Source of the DNA: Gnetum montanum
Taxonomy: Eukaryota; Streptophyta; Gnetopsida; Gnetales; Gnetaceae
Direction: 5' to 3'
Assembly (NCBI GenBank): GCA_015680685.1
Contig: MNCI01002833.1
Span: 106,079 to 170,078, forward strand
DNA length: 64,000 nucleotides
Shown here: positions 11,722-22,777 of the stretch, in pieces
Layout of the letters: every line of letters starts with the position of its first letter
Numbering within the stretch: the first letter of the stretch is position 1
Program-made: the position numbers and the translations under genes
Notes under the pieces: model-generated
What the model was told of the DNA's origin: nothing
Seen by the model: only the letters and a program-made list of their open reading frames with translations
Databases searched by the model: none

Positions 11722-12304
11722 TGAGAGATGTCTTAGAGTAGTGGTTCTCCTAGGCTCTCCCCATGGTTTGAGGTCCATGGAACACTCTGAGGCACCCTTG
11801 GGTGACTCTCAAATGTTAGAAAACCCATCCTGGCTTGGCGATACCAAGCCAGCAGCAGGGTACCCTCTTGTTGCAACTCTCTCTAAGTTCTCTTCATACT
11901 ACCCTCACTTGGAGAACTGCATGGCCTTGATTCTACAATGGGCATAGATATGTAGGTAGCAAGGACTCGACAATTCTGATGTGGGGCCAAGCCAAACCTT
12001 GTACTAGATTATGAGGGTTCTGGGGGTGAGGCACCTCCCCTTGTAGATGCATTGTTTTCCCTTCCACTGATGTTGTCTACAGGGTTGCTTATGTGCTTGT
12101 TTACAAGGTCCTCATTTGGAGTTAGTTGTCCTCCTTGAGGTGCATTCCCATACATATATTAAGAAGTTGTGTTGCTGCTTGCACTCTTTTTTGGGTTGCT
12201 TGCTTGTTAGAGGCATATTCCCTATGTCTCCTGCCCCAAATCTACTATTGGATCTTACTGAATTCCTTGGGGTGCCGGACAACATCAGGGCAACATTGTT
12301 ATAG
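11722..12304 (+). repeat. 3' LTR of LARD-like element
   Basis: Second copy of the repeat at 5721-6300. It begins TGAGAGATGTC and ends CAACATTGTTATA, after which the two copies diverge (PBS in the first, flank in the second). Confidence 0.8.
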
Positions 12305-12722
12305 ATATGTTATAGATACAGTTATCATTACTGTGATGTTTTGTCCTTTATTTTTAAAATTATGATACTATCTGATTTTCCTTTCTTTCTTACTTTCTTT
12401 CTTTTTCTGGGTTGTTATTTTAACTTATATTTTAATTACCTGCACATTTTTGCCTCTTATGCTAGTTGTTGCTATGCTAAATAGCTTATTCCTTTCTGCT
12501 CTTAAATCCCATGTTCATGCATGTTTTCCCTGGTAAATCTGCCGTTGAATTTCTGTTGTTTGGTTTTTCATAATACTTAGCAATTTAAAAATAAAATGAA
12601 ACACTGTTATTAAAATGTAAGGATTTTGGAAATTTGCTTTCAGATGTTTAGTGTTGGATTTTTAAATTTTTTAAAAAACATTTTAACTTGCTATTGTGGT
12701 CATAAAACTAATAAATAATTTC
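12305..12722. other. Unassigned AT-rich flank
   Basis: No gene or repeat border recognised. Confidence 0.3.
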
Positions 12723-12821
12723 ATTGATGCTTCCAGGAATTAAAGAAGTTAGCTTTTCTGGAAAGTAGCTTTNAGCTACTTTCCAGAAAAGCTAACTTCT
12801 TTAATTCCTGGAAGCATCAAT
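12723..12821. repeat. Perfect 48-bp inverted repeat around an N
   Basis: Bases 12723-12770 and 12774-12821 are exact reverse complements of 48 nt each. They are separated only by TTN, and a second single N follows at 12822. The two ambiguous bases sit exactly at the hinge and at the outer end, which points to an assembly join rather than a biological hairpin (inference). Confidence 0.9.
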
Positions 12822-12822
12822 N

Positions 12823-13990
12823 AGGAAAAATCGTCATCTACTATCTATATTTAATTTTTTAGAGTAAAGCCAAGGAAAATAGAAATTAGAAGGCAGATAT
12901 CCCTGTTAGTTAACGAGTACAATGTTCTAAACACGATACTTGACAGCTGCATTGTCTTATGAGTTAACCAGATTATATAATGTTTTATAACAAACAAGGA
13001 AGCTACACACCACTTTCATAGTTTCATTAAGCCTAATAACAGTAGGAAGCAATTAACAGAGAGGTTGCTGAGAATTCCAGGTATTCCAAAGACAAACCAT
13101 ACCCTGCATCCCTGTTTCCTTACGGTGGCAGTGGTGGTTGTTCGGTGAAGTTGATCATCACGGAAAATCATTGTTCAATATTATTTTCAATTTTGATGAT
13201 TTCACAGGAGGAAGCCACTTCATCTCTCTTATTTTTACTCTTCCAAAAATCTTTGCAGTACTTTTATAGAATCTCGAGCAATAATCTTTGATGAGGAAAG
13301 ATTTCCTCTTAGGACCTTAGTGTCTCATGCCCCAACACATGATTTAAGAATGAACGTACATGTTTGCATTGACTTTTGCATGGGCACACGTTTAAAAAAA
13401 ATCTTTGTGCGTAGCCTCCTTGCTGGATTTAGTTCAAGTCTGGTTAACTTTAGCAACTTGTGTTTAAGTCTGTATACTTATGTCTACCGAGGGTTCGAAT
13501 CCCTCTTTTCGTATCTTGTACAGCGGCTACAAAGGCAAGGCCGCCCAGGTATCTAACTACTGCCGTTGAGTGGAACTTGAGGAGAAGCACTTTAGAATCA
13601 CTGTTTTAAGTTGTGGGATTTAGGTGATAGTTGGCATCTCCATAAAGGAGTCCGTTAGGTAGGCAGCAAATAATTGGTGAAATAGTTAGTCAAAAAGGCA
13701 GACATAAAAAATTTAAACTAACAATTTTTTAATTAGGTGGTAATGATTTTCTTAGTTCCATCATGCAATATCTCAACTCCTCTTTAGTGCAATAGCTTAC
13801 ACATGTGATAAGCTAAGGTGTGCTTAGTACCAAGACCTCTATGACTGAAGAGGAACACTTCAAACACTTAAATCTAGCTCTAAGCATTGCTGCTACTATA
13901 GATTATGTCACAGTTTTGATAGAGGGAATTTCTCCTCGTTGTCTTGTGTATGGCTTCTTTTCAATGTAGCTCTAGAGAGGAAGATCACAA
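12823..13990. other. Unassigned sequence with one tRNA-like T-arm
   Basis: No gene recognised apart from the T-arm-like motif at 13489-13505. Short frames here have no recognisable motif. Confidence 0.3.
13489..13505 (+). other. tRNA T-arm / pol III B-box-like motif
   Basis: GAGGG TTCGAAT CCCTC forms a perfect 5-bp T-stem with a standard 7-nt loop, and GGTTCGAATCC matches the pol III B-box consensus. About 60 bases upstream TAGTTCAAGTCTGG weakly resembles an A box. No anticodon stem or acceptor stem can be folded, so this is at most a decayed tRNA or SINE head. The surrounding ACCGAGGGTTCGAATCCCTC also resembles the 3' part of plastid serine tRNAs, so an old plastid insertion is possible. 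Confidence 0.35.
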
Positions 13991-14554
13991 NNNNNNNNNN
14001 NNNNNNNNNNNNNNNNNNNNNNNNNNNNNNNNNNNNNNNNNNNNNNNNNNNNNNNNNNNNNNNNNNNNNNNNNNNNNNNNNNNNNNNNNNNNNNNNNNNN
14101 NNNNNNNNNNNNNNNNNNNNNNNNNNNNNNNNNNNNNNNNNNNNNNNNNNNNNNNNNNNNNNNNNNNNNNNNNNNNNNNNNNNNNNNNNNNNNNNNNNNN
14201 NNNNNNNNNNNNNNNNNNNNNNNNNNNNNNNNNNNNNNNNNNNNNNNNNNNNNNNNNNNNNNNNNNNNNNNNNNNNNNNNNNNNNNNNNNNNNNNNNNNN
14301 NNNNNNNNNNNNNNNNNNNNNNNNNNNNNNNNNNNNNNNNNNNNNNNNNNNNNNNNNNNNNNNNNNNNNNNNNNNNNNNNNNNNNNNNNNNNNNNNNNNN
14401 NNNNNNNNNNNNNNNNNNNNNNNNNNNNNNNNNNNNNNNNNNNNNNNNNNNNNNNNNNNNNNNNNNNNNNNNNNNNNNNNNNNNNNNNNNNNNNNNNNNN
14501 NNNNNNNNNNNNNNNNNNNNNNNNNNNNNNNNNNNNNNNNNNNNNNNNNNNNNN
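13991..14554. other. Assembly gap (564 N)
   Basis: A continuous run of N. Long reading frames spanning it are artefacts. Confidence 0.99.
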
Positions 14555-14895
14555 TCAACCTTGTAAGTGGGAAGTTCAATCTTCCAAAGATACTTAATTT
14601 TTAGACAAATTTCTATAATTTTGGGATGGATATGGGTATAACAAAGAGCATGAAGGAAGTAGGAATAGATGCATGCATATCTTTCTAGGTTCTAGCAATA
14701 AATTTGATTGTGGATGAAGAAATGAAGAAAGTTCTAGACTTGTATGAGTAACAGTATAATCCATTTAAATTTCGAGAGCTAGTCTTTTCACATCTCATTA
14801 TAGATGAAGTTTTGAAATATGTGTTTCATGATAATGATGTTAATCTATCCTACATTAATGTCCAAAACATTGATAAGGAAATACTCATCAAAATT
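14555..14895. other. Unassigned sequence
   Basis: Between the gap and the first E6 LTR border. No motif recognised. Confidence 0.3.
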
Positions 14896-15595
14896 TGATG
14901 AATAATAAAAGTCTAATTTCAAAAGGGCTTGCTCAACTGTGATGTATTGATGCTGCTTACCAACTAAGCCTTTACTACATTAATGTTGATGTCGTGTTCA
15001 TGCACCACTTAGTCATTAGTAAAGTTAAACTCTTGTAATTTTTTTTTGTAGCCTCGTAACAATTAGCGAGTACCGTCAACATGAATTTGACTTGATTGTA
15101 CAATGTCTTATTTGAGTAGCATTATACTTGAACATAATCTATGACCAACAATAAGATTAAGATTGACTCATATTCATTAGAGAACTTTAACTTAGAATAG
15201 AACTTATTTTCAATGCAATTTATTTTTCATGCAGTTAGCTTAATATTTATATTTCTATGCATATTAATCATTGATGAAATGGGTGTGACTACTTTCAAGT
15301 GTAATGTACAACCATTTGGCAACTTTGCAATGACATTGTTTGGTACACCTAGTAGTGTGTTACCTGGTAATCCTAGTAATGGTTATAGTAGTTAAAGACA
15401 TGTATGGCAAGCTAAGAATGGACACTTATCATTCTTAAGCTATTTTAGGATTTATTTTCTTGTTATTAATTAGAATAATTAATGAATAAATTTCTATGTT
15501 TCCATCCAACTTAGCCATTAGCTATACTTAACCATACATACAAAAGATGACTAAGAGTATAGCTAGAAAGATAATGATCTACGACCAACACTTAA
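14896..15595 (+). repeat. E6: left part of 5' LTR (Ty3/gypsy), split by E5
   Basis: Begins TGATGAA, the start motif shared by this gypsy superfamily, and is colinear but strongly diverged from the E5 LTR. Shared blocks include the R/U5 stretch (GTCTTATTTGAGTAGC against the E5 ATCTTTATTCGAGC), GGTACACCTAGTAG and TACTTAACCATAC. It stops at CTTAA, the target duplication of E5, and resumes at 28899. Together the two parts total about 807 bp, a normal length for this LTR family. The exact left border is the best-fitting TGATGA and is uncertain. Confidence 0.6.
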
Positions 15596-16542
15596 TGATG
15601 AAGTCTTAATGTGTCACGTCGATAGGCCCCCATTGGCGTGGCCTCATCCACCAGCCCACGTCAATGGGGTTCCATTTACGTGGTGTTACCCCATCAACAA
15701 GGCTGCATCGATGTAGCGTTTGCTACATCTATGGGGCCCCATTAATGCAGTACTATAGCAAAAACTATAAATATGAGCTCCTAGCCATGTTTATGGGAAT
15801 TCAAGTCATAGTAGTAGCAAAGCCCTTATAGTTTGTCTATTTGAAAGTTAGAATATTTTCCCCAAGTGCCTACAACAGGAGTCATTGAGTGTATAGATCT
15901 TTATTCGAGCAATGTTGTACCTGAACCACACTAGTTTGTACGACAATAAGGACAATCTTCTTGATAAACCTTGTAGCATTCTAGATATCTTAAATGTTTT
16001 ATTTATGCATTCATTATTTTTATTAAATATTCAATCAATTAAGCTAAACTAAGCCAAATTACACTTTAATCAATTAAGATAAATAGATCAAGTACATAGT
16101 ATGAATACTTCAAGCGTAAACATGTATTCGCTTGGTAATCTTAGTAGCATTATTGCTTGGTGCACCTAGTAGCATAGCTCTTGGTAACCTAGCAGTGGAT
16201 ATGTGGGCTTAGGATGTGTATGGAATGTGGGACCAAATGCTTATGTTAGAAACCAATTAGTTAGTTAAATTAAATTAGTCATTAAATTGCTTCATCTCTC
16301 TCTTTAAGCATCAAAACCATAAAACACAAAATGATAAAAAATTATATGCCTCGATTACACTTAACCACACCCTTGTACTTCACAATTATAATTGGGAAGA
16401 TAAAAATTGACCTTAGGACAAGATTCACTTCCTAGAAGACTAGTGTACCAGAAACTAGAGAGTCCAAAAAATTCAATTGAATCATGCGTGAATGCTTTGT
16501 GAATCATATGGTTGGGCGTAGGGGTACCTTCACTACTCATCA
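15596..16542 (+). repeat. E5 5' LTR (947 bp)
   Basis: Starts TGATGAAG and ends CTCATCA. U3 contains several GGCC- and CATCAATGGGG-like blocks followed by a TATA box CTATAAATA at 15765-15773. R/U5 contains TCTTTATTCGAGCAATGTTG, conserved in all LTRs of this superfamily in the window. It matches 27937-28898. Confidence 0.88.
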
Positions 16543-16543
16543 T

Positions 16544-16561
16544 TAGCACCATTGCTGGGAT
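16544..16561 (+). other. E5 primer binding site (tRNA-Asp-like)
   Basis: TAGCACCATTGCTGGGAT is a decayed version of TGGCGCCGTTGCCGGGGA, the complement of the tRNA-Asp 3' end used by Athila elements. The same site is better preserved in E1 (42661-42678). Confidence 0.65.
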
Positions 16562-16689
16562 CTCTGTTTGTTGAACATGCGCTATCTAGTTTAGTGGATA
16601 TAATTAATATTTTTGGATGAACCCCAAGGTCAACATCATTTCCAAATAACATAACTACAAGAGCACACTAATATTTTATTATTTGCAAA

Positions 16690-18990
16690 ATGTCTTATTC
16701 TCACAAGTGAAATGATACAAAACCACTAGTCTCATAAGAGTGCAAAGTGATATATACTCATCTAGATGAGTATGTGCCTGAACTCACCTTCATCCTACAT
16801 CAGGATGAGTAATTGGGATGGTGTGATATGGAAGACAACATTGTATTACCCTCTGATTGATCTGTGCCAAGAAGCTGCTTTAAACTCTAAAGAAGTTAGG
16901 CATCTTAGATCTTCAAGAGGAATATGTTGTAAATGGTTATGACACTCGAGACTACCATCCTACTAACACACAATGTAGGCAAGATTGACATCAAGAGAGG
17001 CATCATGTGGATGTTAAGAAGAAACAGTTCACTAATCCCTTGTTCCTACTAAACCAACATGACAACAAGAACCTTGCCTCTGAGGGCTCTTAGCATGAAG
17101 ATTCTCTTCCCTTTGTTACTAGTGACAAGGGTGTAACCATGAATTTGCAATCTACAATTCACAATTCAGGTTCAAGAAAAGACAGCAATCAAGGTAAGGA
17201 GTCAAACAAGCATCAAGATGATACAAAAATAATGAAGGTGGCTATGATAACTGAAGGGGGGTTGGTAGATACCATGGTGGTGGTAGTCCTCCTCCCTCTT
17301 CATCTTCTTCATCTATATCTCTTCTTCTTCTTTTAATTTTGAGAAATGCCACAGAATAATCAACCATGATGGAGATGAGAATTGAGGCAATAACACTAAT
17401 CACCATGCCCATAATAATCAAAGTGATAATAGAGGACATTATCTATGATAATGAAATGCTAAAGATGATGAGCCTTTGTTAGCATCTTGAAGCATGCTTA
17501 ACATTGTAGAGTTAGTTAAGATCCCAACTAGGCATATGAAGGATAGTCAAATCAAACACTTAGACATTAATAATATCCCAATACTTGAGGGGGGATATAA
17601 CTCTAATTCGCAAAAACATCTATAAGTTTTTCATGATGTCTATGCCTTGCAGAACATTGAAAATGATTGGCAAAAACTCAAACTCTTCCTTAGGACACTC
17701 ATCAAAGAAGTTAAAATATGGTACTGGTCCTTGCAGCTGGAATCTATCCACCAATGGAGTACAATGCTAAAGCTATTTAATGACAAATATCAAAAGTACT
17801 CTAGAGTGTTCAACCTAAGAAGGTAAATCCAAGGCTAGAAATAGGGAACACATGAACCCTTGGATGCCTCCATGAGCAAATACTATTCTCTCTTACATTG
17901 ATGCCCTAGCCATGGTTATTATTAGAGGAAACAACTCCACCACATCATAGATGGGCTCAAAGCAAAAACCAAAAAAACTCTTGGCATTTATGCCCAAGGG
18001 AGATTATCTAAACTAAGAACTCATTAAATCCAAAGGATAATAGAGTAGGTAGCAAAACAAGAAGGTGAGTTGCAAAAAAGGGAAAGTGTAGAAGAATATA
18101 ATAGGGACCCTTCCATCAGAAAATAGGAGGTCCAATTCCATGATGAGGAGGAGTTATGAGTGGTGAACAGGAAAACCTTATCCATGCAAAAAATATAATT
18201 CTAATATTTCAGAAAAGGTTGATAAATTATGGGACTCTTTGAATGAGAAATTTGAAACTACTATGAAGATTGCTAAAGAATCCAAAGAGCAAAATAATCA
18301 TTGTAACTATAGATGGCAAAAAGATGTTGAATGTGCCCACCAAAGAGGTAAGGGCAAAGTTGCTATAGTAGAAGAAGTTGTGAATATAGAATTTAACAAT
18401 GATGTTGGTTGTGACATTTGTTAATATGAACATCCTAAGGGATGTTACCTTGTGGTGTCACACCTACAAGAGTCTGGGGTGTACGCATTAAATCCTTGAC
18501 TAACATAGAGGCAAGAACCCAGATGATTGCCTTATCCTTAAGGCAATCCAACATACTTCCACTAGCAACAACAAACTTACTACCCAAGTGGAGCTCCACT
18601 ACAACCATATGAATAATATCAATAGTGACATCAATCACAGTTGTGAGGAATGCCATCACCAAGATAGTAATACCCTTATAAGCAGTTGGATTCATATAGG
18701 TACTATGTTAGGAACCCATCTCTCCAAGAAGTTCTACCAACCATGTATCATTCTATAATTACTATTACCCTCCAGAGTACCATCAAACTCATTCATCATC
18801 TACTTGAGGCAAGAACCCATATCCATACCACCCTTTGCATCCGTCTACACACATCCCTCCACCCTCAACCTAGTTACCTCCTATTATATTTATGTAGGGA
18901 AAAATTCCTCCATAGTTTTAGTAACAAAATGCTATGAGGGCTATACATTCAAAATTGGTTTTCCAGCTGAGTGGTTCAGATAATCGATCC
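16690..18990 (+). pseudogene. E5 gag (broken)
   Basis: ATG at 16690 (MSYSHK) aligns with the E2 gag start (MSSSSH). An N-terminal domain follows with YTHLDEYVPELTFILHQDE, conserved in E1 and E2. Next come a charged, low-complexity stretch (about 17100-17450) and a capsid-like part. The latter includes a tract like WQKLKLFPRTLxKEVxxWYRSL (about 17640-17760) and LGIYAQGRLSKLRTH with QVAKQEGEL near 17980-18080, typical of Ty3 gag. Near 18412-18465 is a variant zinc knuckle CDIC-x-YEHPKGC in which one glutamine codon is now TAA. A tyrosine- and proline-rich tail leads to the protease. Many stops and frameshifts make it non-functional. Confidence 0.8.
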
Positions 18991-19089
18991 AAGAAATGAT
19001 CCTTTTTTCGACCCAAAAACCTTTGCTCCTCTACATCAAACACATTCGAGTGTCCTTCAACCCAAATTCCACCTCAAATCCACATTGTA

Positions 19090-19683
19090 ATGTTAACTCA
19101 TGTTGTTTCCAATTGGATTAAGGTTGGTAATTTTCTCATGAAAAGATTTGACTTGGGAAGTCGACTCATCTACTTACATTTCGCTGAACATGAGCCATGT
19201 AAGGCTCTTCTTGATTCTGGTATTGGTGTTATTCTCATATCCCATGACATGTACAAAGCCTGGAACCTACCACCTCTCAATAAGAGAAACATTCATTTAG
19301 AATTGGTAGGCCAATCAATCACTGTTCCTTTGGTACTAGTGAAGGACATTATGACCATAGTTTATGGGTGGTCCTATCCTATCGATTTTCTGGTGATCAA
19401 GGTGGAAAATTGTAAAGGTTACTTCCCCATCATTATGGAAAGGGCATGGTTAAGCATAGTTGATGCACATATTGGTATAAGGAACCTCTCCTTGAAAATC
19501 TCCAAGGAAAGTGAATTTGAAAGCCTAGAGAAGAAGCATATTCCATGCATTGCATACAATGATAATGGGTGCAATTGCATGCAAAAGATCTACTCTATCA
19601 ACAGTATATTGATTACAGCATGTAATCAATGTGCACAAGAAATAGATATCCAAAAGTATATGTACATAGCAGCCACAAAATAG
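19090..19683 (+). pseudogene. E5 retroviral-type aspartic protease (PR)
   Basis: An open frame of 197 codons contains CKALLDSGIGVILISHDMYK, with the catalytic D-S-G triad at about 19213-19221, and a second conserved region YFPIIMERAWLSIVDAH, corresponding to the flap-to-C-terminal ILGR-x-W-L motif (here ERAW instead of GRAW). The protein processes the gag-pol precursor. The same domain is found in E1 and E2. The C-terminal extension ending near QCAQEIDIQKYMYIAATK is shared by E1 and E2 and seems specific to this family. Confidence 0.85.
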
Positions 19684-21110
19684 GAGGACACCCAATGGCC
19701 AATAGCTAACTAGAATAGTAGCACATTATGCATGGAACCTACTGAGTGCTTGACATGCACCTATGTCAAAAGCATGAATAAACTTGAGCAAGTTCATCAC
19801 CAACTCTCTAATGATGAAGATGATGATACCTATTAGGAAGACATGGAAACCCTAATAATTTCATGAAAGAGCCCCTATAATTAAAAACTCTACCACCCGA
19901 CATGAAGTATGCATTTTTAAACAATGGTAAGTTGGTCATAATTAATGAAAATCTTGCTCCTGAACAAAAAGACAAGATATTGCGAGTTGTTAATAGGTGG
20001 GCAACAACCTTTGCTTAATCATACCCCAAACTTACAAGAATCAATCCAAAGATATGCTAGCATCACATGTACACCAACCAACCATGAACCCAAGAAGGTA
20101 GCCACAAAGGTGGCTAAACCCCAAATTGAAGCAGATTATCAAGAAGAAAATAGAATAACTCCTTAGGGTGGGGTTCATCTATCCCATTGTGGATAGTAAG
20201 TGGGTTAGCCCACTTGTAATTATTCCAAATAAAGATGACAAGTGGTGGGTTTACATCAAATTTAGGCTATTGAACAAGGCAACATTTAAAGATCATTTTT
20301 CATTGTCATTTGCGAACCAAGTGTTGGATACTATCTCTAGGCATTACTATTATAGCTTCTTAGATGGTTATAGTCACTATAACTAGATCCAAATTATGCT
20401 AGAACATTAGGCCAAGACAACATTCATAAGTTCCTCAGGGACTTTTGCATATTGTAAGATGTCATTTGGCCTATACAATGTCCTTGCAACATTTCAACAC
20501 CTAGTCCTTAGTATTTTTCAACAGTAGCTTGGTAGAAGGTAGAATTCTTTATGGATGACTTCTCTACCTATGCAGCTATATTTGAGCAAGTCCTAAATTG
20601 CCTTGAGCCAGTACTAGAAAGATGTGTTGAAACAAACCTCAGGCTCAATTGGTAGAAAATCTATTTAATGGTCCAAGAAGGCATAGTATTGGGGCACAGA
20701 ATTAGTTAGATAGGGATTGAGGTAGACTCAAAAAATAAGGGTCATCCAAGGAATTACACATTAACCAAAGATAGTCAAAGATGTCTACTCCTTCCTTAGA
20801 CATACTGACTACTACCAGTGTTTCATAGAGAATTTCTCTAAGATCGCAAAGCTATTGGTCAAGCTTACAAAGAAAAATGCTCCATTCATCTGGACCAAGA
20901 AATGTAAACATGCATTTCAATAATTAATAGACAAACTTATAGAAAATTCAATTCTATAGACACCAAACTAGTCCAGACCATTTCATATAATGATATATGC
21001 ATCTAATTATACCTTGGAAGTCATGCTTACACATTTAGAGAATAAATACATCCATATTACATCCACTACATGAGCTAAAACATTGTGGATACACAATTGA
21101 ATTACACCAC
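19684..21110 (+). pseudogene. E5 reverse transcriptase (broken)
   Basis: The RT starts near 20168 (MGFIYPIVDSKWVSPLVIIP) and continues through VYIKFRLLNKATFKDHFSLS, YSFLDGYSHYN-stop-I, GTFAYCKMSFGLYN and the catalytic motif FMDDFS (20548-20565, the YxDD box). The thumb region NFSKIAKLLVKLTKKNAPFI follows. Stops interrupt the frame. Two of them replace glutamine in otherwise invariant contexts (YN*I for YNQI and EH*AKTTF for EDQEKTTF), consistent with CAG to TAG cytosine deamination. The linker 19684-20167 joins protease to RT and is decayed. Confidence 0.88.
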
Positions 21111-21440
21111 TACTGAGAAATAATTAATGGTAGTGGTGTATGCTCTCAAAACGTTTAAGCACTATGTGCTTGGCTACAAAGTGTTTATGCACATGAATCA
21201 CAGTGTCATCCACTTCCTAATGAATAAGCTAACAGTGAGCTCTCGTATCCTACGGAGGCTCATGATCTTGCAAGAATTCAATTTTACAATGGTAGATTGG
21301 AAAGGGACTGAGAATGTGATTGTTGACCACCTCTCTTGGTTAAGATGGGATAATAAAGAGGAGGATATTCCACTCTCTAATCAATTTCCAGATGAACTCC
21401 TCTTTACAAGAGCAATAAACGATTAAGTGCCTACTGAACC
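21111..21440 (+). pseudogene. E5 RNase H domain (broken)
   Basis: The frame at 21127-21426 reads MVVVYALKTFKHYVLGYKVF, then NHSVIHFLMNK and RILRRLMILQEFNF, ending VIVDHLSWL. This is the standard Ty3 RNase H layout (LAVVYA..KF, TDH.AL..L, RRW...L.EF, N.VADALSR). The TDH aspartate is replaced (MNH), so catalysis is unlikely. Confidence 0.8.
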
Positions 21441-21479
21441 AAAATGGTATGATGACATCCTCACTTACCTTCTCACTCA

Positions 21480-22720
21480 AGAGATGCCATAAGATCTAGA
21501 CTTTAGGAAGAAACAATAATTTCATTATCAAGCAAAGTACTTCATGGAAATCAACAAACATCTTTATAAGGTGAACGTCAATGACCTAGTTCGTTCGTGT
21601 GTCCCTGATGTGGATCAACTACATGTTCTCCAAGATGCTTACAAAGGCCCTTAAAGAGGCCACTATGTAGGGAGGCACAGAACCATAAAAATCTTGATGG
21701 TGGGATACTATTGGCCTACAATCTTCGAGGATGCCCACTAATTTATCCAATCTCATGAGCACTAACAAAGAGATGGTGGAATAACTGCTCAAATAGAGGG
21801 TCCTCAACAATGGATTCAACCACTGGAGTCTTTTAACATATGGGGCATTGAATTCATGGGTCCCATCATGCCCATGTCCAATGAAAAAACATATATCATC
21901 ATAGTAGTTGAACAATGTACCAAATGGGTAGAAGTGGCAACTATCACTGATTATACACCATCCATTGCTACTATCTTTGTATAACAAAATGTTGTAAATA
22001 GGTTTGGAATGCCATGTGCACTAATTTCTAACAATGAAACTTATTTTATAGGTGCCACTTTTAGAAAATTGATGTAATGATTGGGGGTTGAACATAAATT
22101 AACAACACCTTATCACCCCCAAGCCAATAATCAAGCAAGGATAACTAACCAAGAGATCATAAAGATCTTAACAAGGACCATAAGAAAATATAGGAGATAT
22201 TAGAGCACAAAACTTAACAATGCCCTTTGGACCTACTACTCAACATGGAAACTTCCTATTAGCTACTCTTCTCATTAGCTAGTGTACAGAAAACTTCCAA
22301 TGCTCCTGATTTAATTCAACCTTTGTACAATCTCAACAACTAGTGAATTGAGTCTTGACCTAAGCCTAGCACAAAAAGAAAAACTAATTAACCTCAACAT
22401 GCTAAACAAAAGCCAACTAGTGGCCCTATCTTTGAATGAAGTGAACAAGGCATTCAACAAACAATGACATGACCTTAGGATACAAAAAGTAAAATTTCAA
22501 CTAGAAGATAAGATTCTCTACTAAAATCCCACACATGTACCTTAGAAAACTAAATTCCAAACATTTTGGGAAGGACCTTATATAATTGACGAAACCTTTC
22601 CTTCTGGGGCCATGACCATATACAAACCTAAGAGTCCAAATAAAAAGAAGTTGGTCAACATCTAATAAGTAAAGCTTTTCTATGACTCTAAGAAAGCTAG
22701 TGTAATGGATACCTCAATGG
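21480..22720 (+). pseudogene. E5 integrase (broken, catalytic residues lost)
   Basis: The zinc-binding region is recognisable as GHYVGRHRT and GYYWPTIFEDAH (21655-21745), but its cysteines are lost. The core contains FNIWGIEFMGP, CTKWVEVATITDYTPSIAT, LISNNETYF and LTTPYHPQANNQARITNQEI. The DDE residues are changed: GID to GIE (21850-21852), SD to SN (22030-22032) and QVE to QAR (about 22137). The C-terminal GPY-type module FWEGPYIIDETFPSGA lies near 22566-22610. Integration by this copy is not possible. Confidence 0.87.
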
Positions 22721-22760
22721 ATGGACAACCATGCTCAATTTTTCAGATCTCCTCCTTCCA

Positions 22761-22777
22761 ACTCAATCATGGGGAAG
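22761..22777 (+). other. E5 internal polypurine-like motif after integrase
   Basis: ACTCAATCATGGGGAAG resembles the tract directly before the 3' LTR (TTCAATCATGGGGGTA at 27921-27936). The same motif occurs at the matching place in E1 (46011) and E2 (61681). A central polypurine tract is a possible role. Confidence 0.5.

Larger units (their letters stand above)
5721..12304 (+). mobile_element. Non-coding LTR retrotransposon (LARD-like)
   Basis: Two direct repeats of about 580 bp (5721-6300 and 11722-12304) bound a 5.4-kb interior. A Met-tRNA primer binding site lies directly inside the left repeat and a polypurine tract directly before the right repeat, so this is a complete LTR element read left to right. 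I find no gag, protease, RT or integrase motif on either strand. The longest frames are about 100 aa and unrecognised. The plus strand is conspicuously rich in T and G throughout. This architecture fits a large retrotransposon derivative moved by proteins of another element (inference). Target duplication is uncertain: GATAC lies near the left border and GATAT directly after the right border. Confidence 0.8.

Noticed and set aside
13908-14604. Open frames of about 220 codons spanning the N run on both strands
   Set aside because: They consist almost wholly of unknown residues translated from N and carry no information.
15600-15720. CCCCATTGACGTGG-like repeated blocks considered as a CRISPR-like or satellite array
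   Set aside because: They are the repeated U3 motifs of the E5 LTR, present again at 27950-28090, with no regular repeat-spacer pattern.
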